Assembly: GCA_035281845.1 (NCBI GenBank) | Contig: DATEVL010000057.1 | Span: forward strand, 1-5,389 | Reading direction: 5' to 3' | Length of the DNA stretch: 5,389 bases | Origin: DATEVL01 sp035281845 | GTDB taxonomy: Bacteria; Chloroflexota; Anaerolineae; Anaerolineales; E44-bin32 | The notes under the pieces: model-generated | The model's input: the letters and a program-made list of their open reading frames with translations, nothing else | Told to the model about the DNA's origin: nothing | Database searches by the model: none | Shown here: positions 5,037-5,389 of the stretch, piece after piece | Layout of the letters: the number at the start of each line of letters is the position of its first letter | Numbering within the stretch: the stretch's first letter is position 1 | Position numbers and translations under genes: made by a program

Positions 5037-5389
5037 ATGAGTAATCATCCGGTTCCGGTTCTGCCGCCGACAACCCAGATGGGACCAGGGATGTCCGTTC
5101 TGCGAAGGCTCGAGCATCCCTTCGCAGCCATTACGCTGGCGACGTTGCTGAGCTTCGCAGCGTGGCTGGCTGCCGGGGACGAACCTCAGGCGCGTGTTCC
5201 CGCACTCTCCGCCCTGCTGTGGCTCCTCGCTCTAGCGATTCTCCTCAACGAAGGGCTGGCCGGTTGGCGGCCGGTCATGCCCACACCACGGACCCTCTAC
5301 GTGGTCGCCGGGATCTGTCTGCTCGCCGGATTCCTCCGGTTCGTCGACTTGGGAAGGATCCCGTCTGTCCTCAGCGGCAACGAAGCCGG
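5037..5389 (+). CDS. Putative GT39/ArnT-like membrane glycosyltransferase, N-terminal part
   Basis: The frame is open from ATG 5037 to the right edge: 117 codons plus two bases, 3' end missing. Hydrophobic segments lie near residues 29-47, 55-72 and 87-103. The third leads directly into LRFVDLGRIPSVLSGNEA at 100-117. That pattern, a membrane helix ending in LRF, then a G-x-x-P turn and an acidic residue followed by Ala, resembles the first extracytoplasmic loop of GT39-type enzymes (ArnT and protein mannosyltransferase relatives), where an Asp-Glu pair is usual; here it is Asn-Glu. Such enzymes transfer a sugar from a polyprenyl-phosphate donor on the outer face of the membrane. The rest of the protein is needed to confirm this. 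Later ATGs at 5079 and 5091 are possible starts; 5037 is preferred because of the promoter position and the continuous frame. Confidence 0.6.
   Translation, partial: MSNHPVPVLPPTTQMGPGMSVLRRLEHPFAAITLATLLSFAAWLAAGDEPQARVPALSALLWLLALAILLNEGLAGWRPVMPTPRTLYVVAGICLLAGFLRFVDLGRIPSVLSGNEA

Noticed and set aside
4305..5117. 270-codon reverse-strand open frame
   Set aside because: It overlaps the ends of two better-supported + strand genes antisense and has no recognisable domain; its similarity to the reverse-strand frame over 2521-3237 is only the antisense of the duplicated CBS tail.

Overview
This is a GC-rich bacterial window with every supportable gene on the + strand. It contains one gene cut by the left edge, two complete genes, a degenerate gene fragment, and the start of a gene cut by the right edge. 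The membrane-protein tail of the third gene, the lead-in of the last gene and the GTCATTGCGAG-type dispersed repeats remind me of uncultivated Chloroflexota (Anaerolineae-like). That is an impression from memory, not a placement; no rRNA or marker gene is present.

Layout: (1) 1-714 is the C-terminal 237 residues of an unrecognised, probably soluble protein. (2) 715-1432 has no convincing gene. It is packed with palindromic and dispersed repeats: GTCATTGCGAG/GCAATCTC units in both orientations, a nested inverted repeat built on CACCTGC, a GTCATTCCGAG variant, and a long G/C hairpin. (3) 1433-3226 encodes an ELFV-family (Glu/Leu/Phe/Val) amino-acid dehydrogenase fused to a C-terminal CBS-domain pair. 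Its catalytic residues are intact, but two positions that hold the glutamate side-chain carboxylate in true glutamate dehydrogenases are hydrophobic, so another amino acid is the likely substrate. Its start is ambiguous because an upstream ATG in the same frame is followed six codons later by TAA. (4) 3418-4512 encodes a multi-pass membrane protein of unknown function with a very good Shine-Dalgarno sequence. (5) 4513-5036 is intergenic but holds a diverged second copy of the last 75 nt of the dehydrogenase-CBS gene, so the membrane-protein gene lies between two direct copies of that gene's 3' end. (6) From 5037 to the right edge is the N-terminus of a membrane protein resembling GT39/ArnT-type glycosyltransferases, preceded by a close TACAAT box.

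The genes do not form an obvious pathway. Gaps of about 720, 190 and 520 bases argue against a tight operon. The features most worth follow-up are the CBS-regulated, apparently non-glutamate dehydrogenase, the duplicated 3' end around the membrane-protein gene, and the compact mosaic of three or more repeat families before the dehydrogenase. I see no CRISPR array, tRNA, rRNA, transposase, integrase or defence system.
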